Assembly (NCBI GenBank): GCA_004352715.1
Contig: SCFE01000079.1
Location: 1,203,517 to 1,267,516 of the forward strand
Direction of reading: 5' to 3'
Length of the DNA stretch: 64,000 nucleotides
Source of the DNA: Hofstenia miamia
Taxonomy: Eukaryota; Xenacoelomorpha; Acoela
Shown: one piece after another, positions 40,501 to 51,066 of the stretch
Layout: each line of letters starts with the position of its first letter
How positions within the stretch are numbered: position 1 is the first letter of the stretch
Notes under the pieces: generated by a model
What the model saw: the letters and a program-made list of their open reading frames with translations, nothing else
Databases searched by the model: none
Told to the model about the DNA's origin: nothing
Program-made: the position numbers and the translations under genes

Positions 40501-41409
40501 GCATACAGTAAATTTTGTGATATTGTCAAATGCAGTTTTTATTTAGATTTGTACTGTTCATTTGGTTGAAAAAATTATGCTATATTACCCGGCATCTCTA
40601 GTTTACTATAATTACCCAGATTTAACCATGATATATATTCAAACCGAATACTGCAACGGAAATTACAACAGTAAAGCTTCGACTATCCGCCCTAAATTCA
40701 TCGTCACACTCGATTATTCGCCACAAAATGAAAAATATAAAAAATGCCATATGTTAATCTATTGAGCATATTTGGGTATACATCATTGATTACTATTTAA
40801 TTTTCCGTCATTTTTTAAGAATTGTGTTTGGAAATGAACGCAAAAAACGGCACTCACTAATTGTAAATGAAATTTTGAAAATTGTTAAGCTCTTTAACGC
40901 TATATATTATGATTTGCTTTTGGAAGTCATGTTTAATCGCCACCCTCAGTAATACACAATAAACAAATGGTGGCGATCGAGGGCGTACTATGGTTTTGAA
41001 TTAACCAGCAGTCTCTATCATATTCTAATTACGTCAACATTGAGTTTGTAATAATTTCCTTCTCCAAAAGCAAACATATGAGGCATTACAAAGAAAAAAT
41101 CAAAGAAAGCACGGTCGAAATCATTTGCAAAATTCAAATGTATTGAAAGATATAAACGATTTACCTATTGATGATTAAAGCAACTTCAACGACCGAAGTA
41201 ACTGTCAAAACCAAGCAGTGGCAAAGCAAATATATTCCAATATTTCTAGTTGGTTGAATGTCACGAATTTGATTTGCATAATGCAAAATGCCAAAAACGA
41301 TAAAGCCTGCAAGCAAACCACATCTGAATAACAATGAAATTGCTGTCGGGCCCGCTACATCATCACTCGCTATGTTCCAGTGACGACCGAGTGCCTTCAA
41401 CTGAGGCAT
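17899..41409 (-). CDS. DAGLB: sn-1-specific diacylglycerol lipase, DAGL-beta type (8 coding exons)
   Basis: The enzyme releases the sn-1 acyl chain from diacylglycerol in membranes, giving 2-arachidonoylglycerol-type monoacylglycerols. Eight exons joined at GT/AG sites sum to 1,932 nt, a multiple of three, and encode 643 residues; the vertebrate beta enzyme is about 670. Four hydrophobic segments lie at about 23-45, 57-80, 102-123 and 132-158, followed by the FDPLG motif. The family signature LVPSDIAAGLTLLYAE follows. The lipase core has VVTVRGSLSIPDIITDLS, nucleophile elbow LVGHSLGGG (Ser424), IENDIVSRLS (Asp478) and MVVNHLPD (His620). The C-tail is short and the loop between Asp and His is compact, both beta-like. 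No stop or frameshift is seen. No upstream non-coding exon or promoter was identified. The N-terminal ATG at 41409 fits the family start (GRHWNIASDD follows). Confidence 0.93.
18489..18914 (+). mobile_element. Tigger/pogo-like MITE in DAGLB intron 7
   Basis: Bounded by TA on both sides. The left end is CAGTAAAAGCTTTCC and the right end, read on the minus strand, is CAGTAGAACCTGAGAATTGC. The inverted match is imperfect. The ends resemble the CAGTARAACCT termini of pogo/Tigger non-autonomous elements. No coding capacity. Confidence 0.5.
20090..20290 (+). pseudogene. fragment of a transposon-encoded helix-turn-helix protein
   Basis: The plus strand gives ILNHLENNPNSSLRAAPASL then GNISHASVYTDLKDNH and HPY. 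This is the HTH pattern (eNP..S.R..A..L..S..SV...LK.....HPY) found, from memory, in a repetitive transposon-associated arthropod domain. Only about 45 residues are preserved. It lies within intron 7 of the lipase gene, on the opposite strand. Confidence 0.55.
20929..21157 (-). CDS. DAGLB: DAGLB exon 7: inter-residue loop
   Basis: Acceptor AATTTAG/AAAGAT. It encodes KDILRVLNQTKQHKYHVFLK, a loop of about 50 residues (SPKALISNPNDTPITDLSPD) and NELWPP. Donor CCTG/GTATGT. Confidence 0.92.
21461..21775 (-). CDS. DAGLB: DAGLB exon 6: nucleophile elbow and catalytic Asp
   Basis: Acceptor TTTTCTAG/GGCTTT. It encodes residues 388-492 with YSLVLVGHSLGGGIVSLMGL (Ser424), VYAFSVPGSVCTPEA and ISVTIENDIVSRLSLRSVRL (Asp478). 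Donor CTTAAC/GTGAGT. Confidence 0.95.
22690..23030 (+). pseudogene. degraded Tc1/mariner-superfamily transposase C-terminus
   Basis: The frame 22706-22945 reads FQHHSASAYTVGVTGKFLTK and TFHKRWMGKFVSRHF. This matches the second catalytic block of a mariner-like family (F-QQDGAPAHY...F..RW.GR), with the Asp replaced. A tail resembling the YPRDVLD segment follows. It is heavily decayed and lies in intron 5 of the lipase gene. Confidence 0.5.
23629..23905 (-). CDS. DAGLB: DAGLB exon 5: start of the lipase fold
   Basis: Acceptor ATTTTTTAG/ATGTTGC. It encodes CCCLGETRVAGDYFG, SPFVVSLDHKTKALVVTVRG and SLSIPDIITDLSVDVV. Donor CATAAG/GTTTTA, a weak match to consensus but in phase. Confidence 0.92.
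25027..25277 (-). CDS. DAGLB: DAGLB exon 4: LVPSDIAAGL signature
   Basis: Acceptor TTTTTTAG/GAGTTC. It encodes EFYLDINLVPSDIAAGLTLL and HYVRYATSIYGWLNY with a cysteine-rich end (NPCRCITEFCCTQ). Donor CAAAG/GTTAGT. Confidence 0.93.
27150..27600 (+). pseudogene. piggyBac-like transposase C-terminal remnant
   Basis: In intron 3 of the lipase gene, one frame gives ERITRKKPFTICNHILDVTA with QNTLLLFKK, comparable to the conserved RKTRRWP..IF...D.A..NA segment of piggyBac transposases. A second frame gives GICTKKQKGKCILCSSSNG with HCKSCCK, a cysteine-rich tail. Heavily frameshifted; family assignment is tentative. Confidence 0.5.
28510..28550. repeat. TA microsatellite
   Basis: About 20 TA units in intron 3 of the lipase gene. 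Confidence 0.95.
28551..31698. other. intronic AT-rich sequence, nothing supported
   Basis: Short overlapping frames at 30595-30853 (-) and 28768-28989 (-) lack recognisable motifs. CG content is ordinary. A TA run at 31681-31698 precedes a gap. Confidence 0.45.
31699..32222. other. assembly gap, 524 N
   Basis: Within intron 3 of the lipase gene, preceded by a TA microsatellite. Confidence 0.99.
32414..32437. repeat. TA microsatellite
   Basis: Simple (TA)n run. Confidence 0.9.
32438..34485. other. intron 3 sequence, nothing supported
   Basis: No conserved motif or terminal repeat noticed. The open frames at 33180-33497 (+) and 33555-33749 (-) are not recognisable. Confidence 0.4.
34486..34725 (-). 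CDS. DAGLB: DAGLB exon 3: fourth membrane segment and linker
   Basis: Acceptor GGTTTTAG/GTAGTC. It encodes residues 132-211, including SWILLFAFVVLVLLLFDPLG and SDEMSSFLDIARLLQ. Donor CTTCAA/GTAAAT. In phase with both neighbours. Confidence 0.9.
35286..35433 (-). CDS. DAGLB: DAGLB exon 2: third membrane segment
   Basis: Acceptor TTTAG/TCTCAAAGGTGCC; residue 82 is split across the junction. It encodes SLKGAIMNEEARKWVPTLIK and the hydrophobic stretch VFLFPVEVLIITLGSYLALQ. Donor CATCCT/GTGAGT. The acceptor sits inside the first unit of an 82-bp tandem array. Confidence 0.88.
35421..35747. repeat. 82-bp tandem repeat, four copies, containing the exon 2 splice acceptor
   Basis: Copies start at 35421, 35503, 35585 and 35667. 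The first three are identical by eye. The fourth carries a 13-base insertion (35701-35713) and ends at 35747. On the minus strand each unit contains GCATTTAG/TCTCAAAGGTGCC, the acceptor and first bases of lipase exon 2. Only the copy at 35421 continues into the open exon; the others meet a stop after a few codons. Confidence 0.95.
35748..39715. other. intron 1 sequence, nothing supported
   Basis: No recognisable coding segment. An open frame at 36216-36419 (+) is lysine-rich and without motif. CG frequency is ordinary. Confidence 0.45.
39717..40450 (+). mobile_element. MITE-like inverted-repeat element in intron 1
   Basis: Terminal motifs GTCTATAACGAAC (39723-39735) and, inverted, GTCTACAACGAATG (40429-40442) face each other. 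Further GTTCGTTA words lie inside. There is no coding capacity. It is consistent with a pogo/Tigger-like non-autonomous element, but termini and target duplication are not resolved. Confidence 0.45.
40669..40992 (+). mobile_element. possible second Tigger-like MITE
   Basis: The left end CAGTAAAGCTTCGACTATCC resembles Tigger-type termini, and a loosely inverted GGCGATCGAGGGCGTACTAT lies about 300 bp on. The inverted match is weak. Confidence 0.3.
41165..41409 (-). CDS. DAGLB: DAGLB exon 1: start, membrane segments 1-2
   Basis: Starts ATG CCT CAG and encodes residues 1-81 plus two bases. It contains GRHWNIASDDVAGPTAISLL and two hydrophobic helices. The donor AATAG/GTAAAT is at 41164 (phase 2). 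Confidence 0.9.
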
Positions 41410-43440
41410 AGAACGTACTGGTCAGGCTTTTACTTACTGAAATCTAAAAACTACTAATTATAAATATCAATGAGAATATATTATATTTCAACTTTAACTG
41501 TATTTATTAACACAAAACATGAAATAGTATTCTATGAAATAGCCAGTATTGGTCAAAACAACATGCACTACGAGTTGCTTGTTTATACTTATTTTGAGCA
41601 GCGCGAATGCAGTGGAATGCATTGCAATCATCGACAAGACTAAGAAATTTATAGAATTACGTCATTAAAGAAGTAAACAATAATTAATAATATAGAAACG
41701 AGAGAGGTCTGCTAACACAACTCAACAGCACCGAAAATTTAAGATAAATAAAAATATACTCTTCTATATTTAATTTGCATTTTTATATATTACTGTATAT
41801 AACTGTGTTTATTGCTATATACAACATTTAGCAATCGGCATCAATATACATGAGAAGGATGTGACATTGGAATCATGACCAGGACTCGTAATAATCATAC
41901 CTGCAACCGCTATATATTTATAGAAACTGAAAATTTATAAACATTGTTATGTAATAGAAGTATTTCTAATCACTTTATATCCGATACTCTTCAACTTATG
42001 ATTGATGATTCTCAAAATATACAGAATTTGTTCAAAATAATTTACAGCAAACATTCCGCGTATTCTAAAATTCTTTTGTGTGAAAGCTGGAAAATCTTTG
42101 AAAATGACATATGAATTCAATCAATTTCTTGACAAAAGGCACACTATGAGAGTTAAAATTTGTTTCTTTTATTCTGAAATTTATGAAAATTGTTAATTTG
42201 CCATTATTAGAGAACGGCCTGCATTAGCAAGATTCCTGCTACGATTTAGTTAGAACTCCCAATGATTGGAAATGTGATTTTTTAGTAATAATCAGTTAGT
42301 GATAGGAAAGCATTAAGTGAAAATATACACTGTCTTACATATGAAACCATTCTAGCTTTACAACTTTCTTATAATGCAATTACAATACTTTTCAGAAAAT
42401 TTATTTTGTTTTGAAACTATCAGATTCGGTACTAATAGTTGTTTCAAGTGCCTAAACAATTAAATGACATCTGAATAATATATTGTAAAAAGAGTGACAT
42501 CAAAAATTATTTATATTTCTAAACCTTTCTAAGCAAGGGTGCACTCGCGTGATGTACGATAAGCCCTACTCATTTCTTTGAGGCCGTTGAAGGACGCAAC
42601 TAGAATTTCGCTTAACAAGTCCAAAAAAATTTAATACAATAACTTATTTTAAATAGTCCCGAGTTGGGAGTCTTGCAAAACTGAATATGTTACTATCAAA
42701 TAAGAATATGCAATTTATTATCGAGGTTAATATGAAAATCCAAAAGCAAACTGAGTCTCGAAAGTAATTATTGAAACGGGATCTGTGGATCATTTTAAAA
42801 GAAAATAATGTACATCTATAGCATTTAAAATATATTCTTTGAAGTTATGCACCAAGAGTTAGGTTTCAAAAAATTTGAAATAATGTATGCAAAACTGCAC
42901 ATAAATACGATTAAAGCGATTTGATTAGAAAGTAAATAAAATAAGCAAATGCGAAAAACTCATTTTACATTTAAAGCTAAACATCAGTACGGCTAAAGCA
43001 CTAAAGTCAAATAGGTAATTGTGCAAAAATTATTTGGCGATATATCTGAATAGAACAAACCAATTTTTTTAACTTTTTTTCCTCCACTAGAGACTTCAAA
43101 TCTGTAATAATAATAAATAAAAGAGCTCTAACTTTTATATATTATATTTTGACAAATGAAATCCAACCTGCCCTGGATATAAACTTTAATGAGAGAGGAG
43201 GAGGCTGAGTCTCAAATGTATTTATTAAGGTAGGATGATCATCCTTAACTGCACCTTCAAGCATAACTCTGTCTGTAATCCTTATCTATAGGAATAAATT
43301 GCACACCCTAAGCCATATAGATGTATTGATTTCAATGATTACTAAAATACAGAAGGTAACATAAAATTTGACATTACTGATCAATAACAAAAATAAGTCT
43401 GTAAAAGCATCTTAGTTGTAAATATTGTAAGTGATAAACT
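41410..43440. other. sequence upstream of DAGLB, nothing supported
   Basis: This should contain the lipase promoter and any 5' non-coding exon. I see no CpG island, TATA box in convincing context, or other gene. Confidence 0.4.
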
Positions 43441-43725
43441 TCAATATGAATTAATCCTGGGAAAAAATTTTACATAAGTTGGGTATTGATACCCTATAAT
43501 TGTGACTTGAATTAGAAACATTTTATATTGAATCTGTTTTGATCTCAACCATTCTCCAGTGTACAGTGTGGAGATGCGATTTTTATTTCTTGTGTCAATA
43601 AAACTTTTTACTCTCAAATTCACATAAGAGAGATTGAATTTCATGCAAGAGAAATTCAATTTCACACAAGAGACATTCAATTTCAAACATTTGTTTACAT
43701 TAAGTTTTTGGAATTGTTTGAGCAA
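43441..43725 (-). other. 94-codon open frame with a 7-residue repeat
   Basis: Its N-terminal part is built on a 21-bp tandem repeat and encodes repeats of the form KLNVSCV, KLNFSCM, KFNLSYV. The rest (NRISTLYTGEWLRSKQIQYK, FLIQVTIIGYQYP) is not recognised. It sits at the left edge of the CG-poor block. It may be chance reading of a minisatellite. Confidence 0.25.
43628..43690. repeat. 21-bp tandem repeat, three full copies
   Basis: Units at 43628, 43649 and 43670, of the form GAGAAATTCAATTTCACACAA, with a partial copy upstream. Confidence 0.85.
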
Positions 43726-44683
43726 TATAATAGTTTATTTTGGAAATCCAAAGAAGTAGAGATTTATATTTTAAATACTATGATACTTCTAACAAGTTGA
43801 TGAAGTTTAACTACTTTTTCAACAAAGTACATACCTATTGTTCTAACAAGTGCAAACTAATTGAAAGCCATTTTTTTCATTTTTGTTTGCTTAAATTCTC
43901 TATTCAGTGCATTCAACACCATATCATGGAAGATATTGGGCCATTTCAACCCATTTGTGTAAAGTTGATACCAATGAAGCAAAAGTGGAGGATTAGAAAA
44001 TATAATGGGACTGAGTTGAATATGGGATAGTGGAGCAGCAAAAACATGTCAGAGATATAAATGAGCTCAGTACAGCCCATAAAGCTTTATATTGCAATAT
44101 GCTGAAAAATTAAGTCTGCATTTTGAAATTTACATTTGAATTTTTCAATTTCAGTTAGTAAATTCTATAATATTTTCCAACATTTATAATTTTATCCTTA
44201 TAATCTGAAGTATTGAAGAAATTTAATGTCAAAAATTATAAAATTGAATGATTTACACTTGTTTAACAGGGTGTAAAGTTTAATGGGCCATGTGTGGCTT
44301 GAGTCTAACTCTTGGCTTATTAACATCTTGCAACACATTTGTTGAACTGCCCCTCCTTACTTTTTGTTAGCCTTAGTTTTTTAATTTTTGCAGTAACAAA
44401 AGTATTGGTCTTCTCCCACATGTTCACATTATTCTGAGCTAGCCATATTATTTATATATGTTGGTTTCATGGTTTTCTGTGGTCTAACCCTTAACTGATT
44501 TTTTTATCACAATTTACCACAATTGTTCAAAGTTATTACTATCTCAGAACTAATATGTCCATATAATTTAGAAAGGCTTAAGATAATTATTAATAATCAA
44601 ATGACTAGCCTTAATGTATTCATTTACAACCTCTGTCTTATAGAGAACCAACCCCCTTGAGATGTTAGTGACTATAACATACA

Positions 44684-45383
44684 CCCAGATAACTATTTTG
44701 GTTGCTTTTATGTTGTTTATAGTTATTTCATAATTTTGTTTGTTGCAGCAACCACTAACATCATAATAACAACTTTATTAATAAATAATCAGTAAGCAAA
44801 TGCTTGGAAATAAAACTCACTTTGTTACTAGATCTTTTTAATATAAAAAAAGGATTTGCAAAAAAACCTTTTGATATTTTAAATTTGTGAAAATTATAAT
44901 ATAAGTCAATTTTCAAAATAATTTATTCATGAATATTTGGACACCTTGAAATTGACTGTTATATAAAAAAGAAGATATTTTTCCCAATTTAAGAAACAAC
45001 TATATCAAAATTGTACTTAATTTTAGATTTTTAAATTTTTGTTAAATTTGGCAGATTTTTATGCTCATTGTTATCATTTATATACAAGACATTCATTTAA
45101 ATGTTTATTGGACTTTTGTTTGTTTAAGCAGCATTGCTTGAACTGGTTAGTAATATAAAATGCTATTTTGTATATAAAAAATATAAAACAATCATGTGAG
45201 CACATTAAAAAAACATTCATAAAAAACAACCAAAAAGCAACTTAATGTGATGTTGTAGAAGCAAAGTTATTTCAACCAGTAAAATGGTACCATTTTAACA
45301 TTAAAACAATGTTGTTTTTGATACATAAAACAACCACATAACAACTCAAAACAACATTTTTAGTGCTTAAACTGTTATCTGGG
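44684..45383 (+). mobile_element. 700-bp MITE with CCCAGATAAC termini
   Basis: The left end CCCAGATAACTATTTTGGTT and the right end read inverted (CCCAGATAACAGTTTAAGCA) share a 10-bp perfect terminal repeat. Further in, both arms carry TTTTATGTTG/CAACAT-rich inverted similarity. No coding frame. I could not find a convincing target duplication. Confidence 0.6.
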
Positions 45384-45600
45384 CAGAGAAAATTATTTGA
45401 TATACCTACTATTTTCCCAAAACCTGCATGTACTATTGGCATTTAGGTTTTTCCCAAAATACCACAGAAGAATGATATTGCACTTTAGTACTTTCTATCA
45501 TATTGAATGTGTTAATATTTTTTCTTAAATCTAAATAACTATGTATATGCATAAAAAATATAAAAAGTTATGAATGCTGATTAGGGTGGCAGAAATTCTA

Positions 45601-46368
45601 AAATGTGCATAAGAATTTCAGACTTTTACATCTAAACAAACCAAGCCATTAATACTATTTGAAACATTTGAATTACTAGAATGAATATAGAGCAATTTTG
45701 TATGGTGTAAATCATTATTGAGTTAAACCATTGAACAATCTTGCTTTATTTGATTTTGTGTGAAAATTATATTCAAAATAAGGCTATTAATAAACAGCAT
45801 ATTTAAATATACCATTTTATGCATATTCAAACTGCAAATTACAAACATTCACTAGAAGAAAAAAATGTGTAGGCAACTAAAATTATATTTGTGATTGCTG
45901 CTACCATGAAGCATTTTATTAGTCTGAATAAGATAGATTGCTTGTAAATATTTGATCAATCTTTGAAAGAGCAAAATTAAGAAATTTGCATGACACTAGT
46001 CTATAATGTGACTATATTTACTTTGTAACAGTGTATTTAATGATATTTAGCAGATTGAGTTCTACATACATCTTGCTATTTGTTCTACATTCTACTAAAA
46101 ATTAATATTATAATTATGATGTAAATATAATGATAATTTAACTGTTTTAAATCTATGCCATCTGAATTAGGATACTTTCATTAGAATTTTGAATGCAATT
46201 ATTCCAAATTTTCAAAAAAATTTTAAATTACATTTTCTATAAATCACATTACATAGCTACTTTTTATGTAATTTTGCTCATGCTAGTAATAATAATACAG
46301 ACTAATATAATATGTAAACTTTGCAACAGGAAAGGTCTTTTGGAATGAGACATATTTGTCCACCCACT
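45601..46368 (+). repeat. left copy of a 768-bp duplication flanking a 1-N gap
   Basis: Matches 46521-47288 with one difference noticed (G/C near 45721 versus 46641). The offset is 920 bp. It probably reflects two haplotypes or an unmerged overlap. Confidence 0.85.
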
Positions 46369-46369
46369 N

Positions 46370-46520
46370 CACCAATCTGGGGGTGTTGGAGGGGCCGGTT
46401 GCAGTCCTGCAGGAGTCTAAACTATAAAGCTCTTTGTTACTCGATTCCTAGGGCTTCAGGACCAGAACTGGTCAGTACCATCCAGTTCTAAAGTTAGGAC
46501 TGCGTTTGGGAGCCCCCACA
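46370..46520. other. GC-richer 151-bp segment between duplicate copies
   Basis: It follows the single N at 46369 and is clearly richer in G and C than its surroundings (GGGGGTGTTGGAGGGGCCGG, GGGAGCCCCCAC). It contains a few CG pairs. No frame or RNA fold recognised. It may be a repeat terminus brought in by misjoining. Confidence 0.5.
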
Positions 46521-47288
46521 AAATGTGCATAAGAATTTCAGACTTTTACATCTAAACAAACCAAGCCATTAATACTATTTGAAACATTTGAATTACTAGA
46601 ATGAATATAGAGCAATTTTGTATGGTGTAAATCATTATTGACTTAAACCATTGAACAATCTTGCTTTATTTGATTTTGTGTGAAAATTATATTCAAAATA
46701 AGGCTATTAATAAACAGCATATTTAAATATACCATTTTATGCATATTCAAACTGCAAATTACAAACATTCACTAGAAGAAAAAAATGTGTAGGCAACTAA
46801 AATTATATTTGTGATTGCTGCTACCATGAAGCATTTTATTAGTCTGAATAAGATAGATTGCTTGTAAATATTTGATCAATCTTTGAAAGAGCAAAATTAA
46901 GAAATTTGCATGACACTAGTCTATAATGTGACTATATTTACTTTGTAACAGTGTATTTAATGATATTTAGCAGATTGAGTTCTACATACATCTTGCTATT
47001 TGTTCTACATTCTACTAAAAATTAATATTATAATTATGATGTAAATATAATGATAATTTAACTGTTTTAAATCTATGCCATCTGAATTAGGATACTTTCA
47101 TTAGAATTTTGAATGCAATTATTCCAAATTTTCAAAAAAATTTTAAATTACATTTTCTATAAATCACATTACATAGCTACTTTTTATGTAATTTTGCTCA
47201 TGCTAGTAATAATAATACAGACTAATATAATATGTAAACTTTGCAACAGGAAAGGTCTTTTGGAATGAGACATATTTGTCCACCCACT
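46521..47288 (+). repeat. right copy of the 768-bp duplication
   Basis: See the left copy at 45601-46368. Non-coding, no CG pairs. Confidence 0.85.
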
Positions 47289-50100
47289 TGAAATTATGCT
47301 AGGATAAGGCTGGTGTATTTATAGCTAATTTAACTAGATTGATCTAGCATATTTTTCACCCGAATTTACACTTAGTCATGCTAGTACATTTATGCTTGCA
47401 CTTGCTAGCATTTTTATAGCTACTTTTAGATAGTGTATTCTGGAAACTTGTTTACAATTTCTAATACTTGCATATTTATACTAGTATTAACTAGGGCTTT
47501 AAAGCAAAATTTTAGTAAAGATGAGTTTAATCTATGTTAGAAAGTCATTTTGTTAAGCTGTTGCCTTCTTGAGAACTTTCAAAATCTGAAATGTGTCATT
47601 TTATATCTTGAAAGAAAGCAAAAACTTTCTTATTGAATTTCTAATACTGCTGATTCTGGAACAATATTCTAGCAGTAGTTCCTATTACTAACAATTTATT
47701 AAATATAGAATTAAATTATTGTGATACTGTTCTCCATCTTTAGATGTGACAATTTGTAGAAATAATTTTTCAATAAATCCTAAAAAGAAGCAGAATTGTT
47801 AAGAGAGTGACTCTCTTATTTAAAATTCACAGCAATATATACAACAAAAACCAGTATCAAAAATGTAATTACATACCAGTGTAAATGTAAGCAAATATTC
47901 AACTGGTACAAAATTCTGTAGCCTTTAATACTTAATTTTACTGCTTTAATTTATCAGAAATATTCAAACTAAAATATATAGCACTATTTTATATTGTTCA
48001 ATTGATAATTTGCAATAATTTTGTAATTCCAATATTGAAATTAATAATTGCAGTTTCAGAATAATGTAATGAAAAGTTTTTAATGTCTTTATGCCAAATG
48101 CCCCCCCCCTAAACTGGGCTATGCATTATAGTCCATGATCTTGTAGAATTGGCTGATACTTAATGTTGGATGCCAATCATAGTTGAACACCTAATTCCAT
48201 GGAACAAAAGATAGTTCCCTTGTGGGCTGTTAGTATTTAATCATTAAACTGTATCAAGAGCTCATTAAATGCAGGCTAAAGAAATAATTCTGTAACAAGT
48301 TGTTTTCAATGCATTCTGCAATCACCATTCATAATCAACTCTTTGCTTGGAGCTGTGTCTTATTTACTGCTACTATTCCATTGAATTGATTTAATATATT
48401 TAGCTGCTACTGCAATTTGTTAAGACTATTTTATAAATTATTTATTTCATTTGTTCAATGCTTAGTTAACATTTGCTTGGTTAGAGAAAGTAAAATAATA
48501 GTTCAAACAAAAAATAAAATTAAAACTAAAAGAGCTAATTTTTTTACTCTGCACTAAAGAACTGTCACTCATCATTGGTAAGAGATTCTATGACAGTCTT
48601 TTAACTGCAAAAGCTTTCCCTACCACAGAATATATTTACAAATTTAGCTCAACATAAATTCACAATATCTACTAATGAAAAAAAATTAAAATAAAAGTAC
48701 ATGTAATCAACAAAACAAATAGAATAAATGAGAAGAAAATCAAGTAATAAATAAAGTGTAGTTAGCCTTCAATAGAAATAAAAAATGTTCAAAGGTGAAA
48801 TAGGATTAAATAAATACATTACCAACAAGCAAACTTAATTGGGGATTTATTAATCTTACAATAAAATGCCAGTAAAATTTTACAAAATTTCAAACAATCC
48901 ATGTTGATGACCTGATGACTAACAAAAAAGAATTACATTAATAACTAGAAAAATAAGAATAAGGTTGTAGATCAAATAAATACCACAAAATAATGAATGA
49001 AAATGAATACAATTAACTAAAATAAAATAAATAACAGAAAATAAGCACCATATTTTGCCTCTTTGACAAATCTTTGCCTTCTTTTTTGTCCTGATTCCAC
49101 AATCTCAACTTTGTCTGGTTTGATGGAAGCTTAAGCTTGCTGCACTAGTGTAATTGCTGAGAATTCATTCCATGATAGAATGTCTCAGTGTTCTATATAA
49201 CAAATTGTGTAACATGAATCTTCCAGCTGAGTGCTAACTTTCTTTGTGAAATTATAAAGCTGGTTTTTTCCATTTGTTTTGAGGTCATTAGAGAACTTCA
49301 GAGACTGTTAAAGTTACAAGTAAAGAGGTTATAAAACTTAAGGTATAGACAGAAACCTTTAATTTCAATTAGCAGAGTCATTTTCCATCAATGTTGGATG
49401 TGTGGATTTCATCTTCAGTTATATTTGTGTTGGGGTAGAATAATTTGTAAAAACTTAACAAATTGGATAGGTTTTTGAACCACATTGAACAATATTGATA
49501 TATTATTAGTGACTATTTCCTCAGTCATCTGTTCTGGATCTGATATGATTGATCACATCATCATAATGATTTCTATGCATTTAGAGATATCATAGTATTG
49601 AAATGTCTCTTGTATAAGGTTACTCTACATGAGATTGCCTATGCCTGAGAATAAGATTAAACTTAGTTATGCTCAATTTAGTATACTCAATTTGCTCTGC
49701 AATTGGTTTTCCAGTTCCTAAAGATTTGTTCCAGGGATGTTGTGTCCATCACATTACAAATGTGAAGCACCATCTTCATTGTTGAGTATTTATTTACTCT
49801 GTTAGTATCAATCTGAGTTAATAGTTATAATTAAGTCACAAAGATTGTTAACATATTGTTCTGTACTGTTAGAGGTATGTTAACTCTTCTTTTCTTATTA
49901 TGCTTTGATCACCATGTGGGTTGATAACTGCTGTGTGTATCAGAGGAGATGGGATACAATAATTATTTTCAGTTTCTATGCATTTTTCCTAAGGTATCTG
50001 CGATATTGGAGATAATTCCATCCAAGTGATATCTAGGTTAACAGGATAGTTCACCTGTCTGAGACCTATGTGTTTCCATAGGGAATCAGATTGTAAATGT
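47289..50100. other. non-coding, CG-poor sequence
   Basis: No motif-bearing frame. 47300-47500 is rich in GCTAGCA/TAGCTA-type words, possibly a decayed palindromic element. Confidence 0.45.
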
Positions 50101-50462
50101 GGAATCTTGAGACATTGTCTTCTGAAATACATAGTTTGGAAGTTGTACGCTCCACATCCAGAGTGAGTTGTGAATGTGGTTGAAGCATAGTTGATAATTG
50201 AGATTTTTCCAACATTCAGTAAACAAGATTTTCATTAAAGATAAAGAATTGGTGTCTTTCAAGACAGTGTATGCTTATGATGATATTGTTGCATCTTGGG
50301 GCTCAAGCTGTTATAATAAATGTTAGATAAATGTTGGAATCTGTTTTTATCAATTCTAGTTTCTTAGGGCTGATATCAACTCCAAGTTTTGAATGTTATT
50401 GTTGTCCATCTGCTGCTGATGTGCTGAGGTGTGAGTAGCAGCTGTGTGGAGCCCAACAATGA

Positions 50463-51066
50463 TTATTGTGTTTGTAGATTGGAGATAGATTTCAGCAGAA
50501 GCTTTATGATTTCAATTGGAATTCTTGCTTCACCATCTTTTTTATATTTAATAGTTGTTGAAATTTCATTGTAAGAACATTCTAGGCATTGCTTGTTGTG
50601 ATAATTAAATAGAATTTTATGTTGAATAATGAGGAAGCAACATTTCAAATTTTCATAATATTCATTAGTGGAATAAGGCATCTAATGCTGAAATTGGAAT
50701 GAGGAGAGAGAAGAGTGGTTATCAGGTATAGGCAAAAAGTTGGCCTCACTAGTAGTGCTCAACATAAATTTTTTGACTATATCAGAAACAATGTGTCTAT
50801 CTTGGGGAGCAATAGCAAGCTTGTTGCTGATGAGAGAAATTGGTAAAATGCTAAGTGAGTTTTCTCTATTAATTTTACAACTGTAATATTTTTTGAAAGT
50901 GAGGTGACATTAATTTAGATGTGCCAAACAAAAGCCAATTTTTGAGCTTTTTGGAGATAGGGATAAAGGCAATCCCATGAGATTTGCTTTTGCATTGAAG
51001 ATTGCATTTAACTTTTGAGATAGGAAGTGTTAAATTAGGATTATTCATGGTCAACTTAATACACAT
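50463..51066 (-). other. degraded coding-like sequence downstream of the Gypsy integrase
   Basis: Minus-strand frames here (for example PISLISNKLAIAPQDRHIVS near 50,830 and CCFLIIQHKILFNYHNKQCL near 50,630) look like decayed coding sequence. The positions are where an env-like or 3' open frame of an LTR element would be, but I recognise no domain. Treated as unassigned. Confidence 0.3.

Noticed and set aside
43740-44030. 96-codon plus-strand frame
   Set aside because: Lysine/isoleucine-rich, no motif, and sits in CG-poor non-coding DNA.
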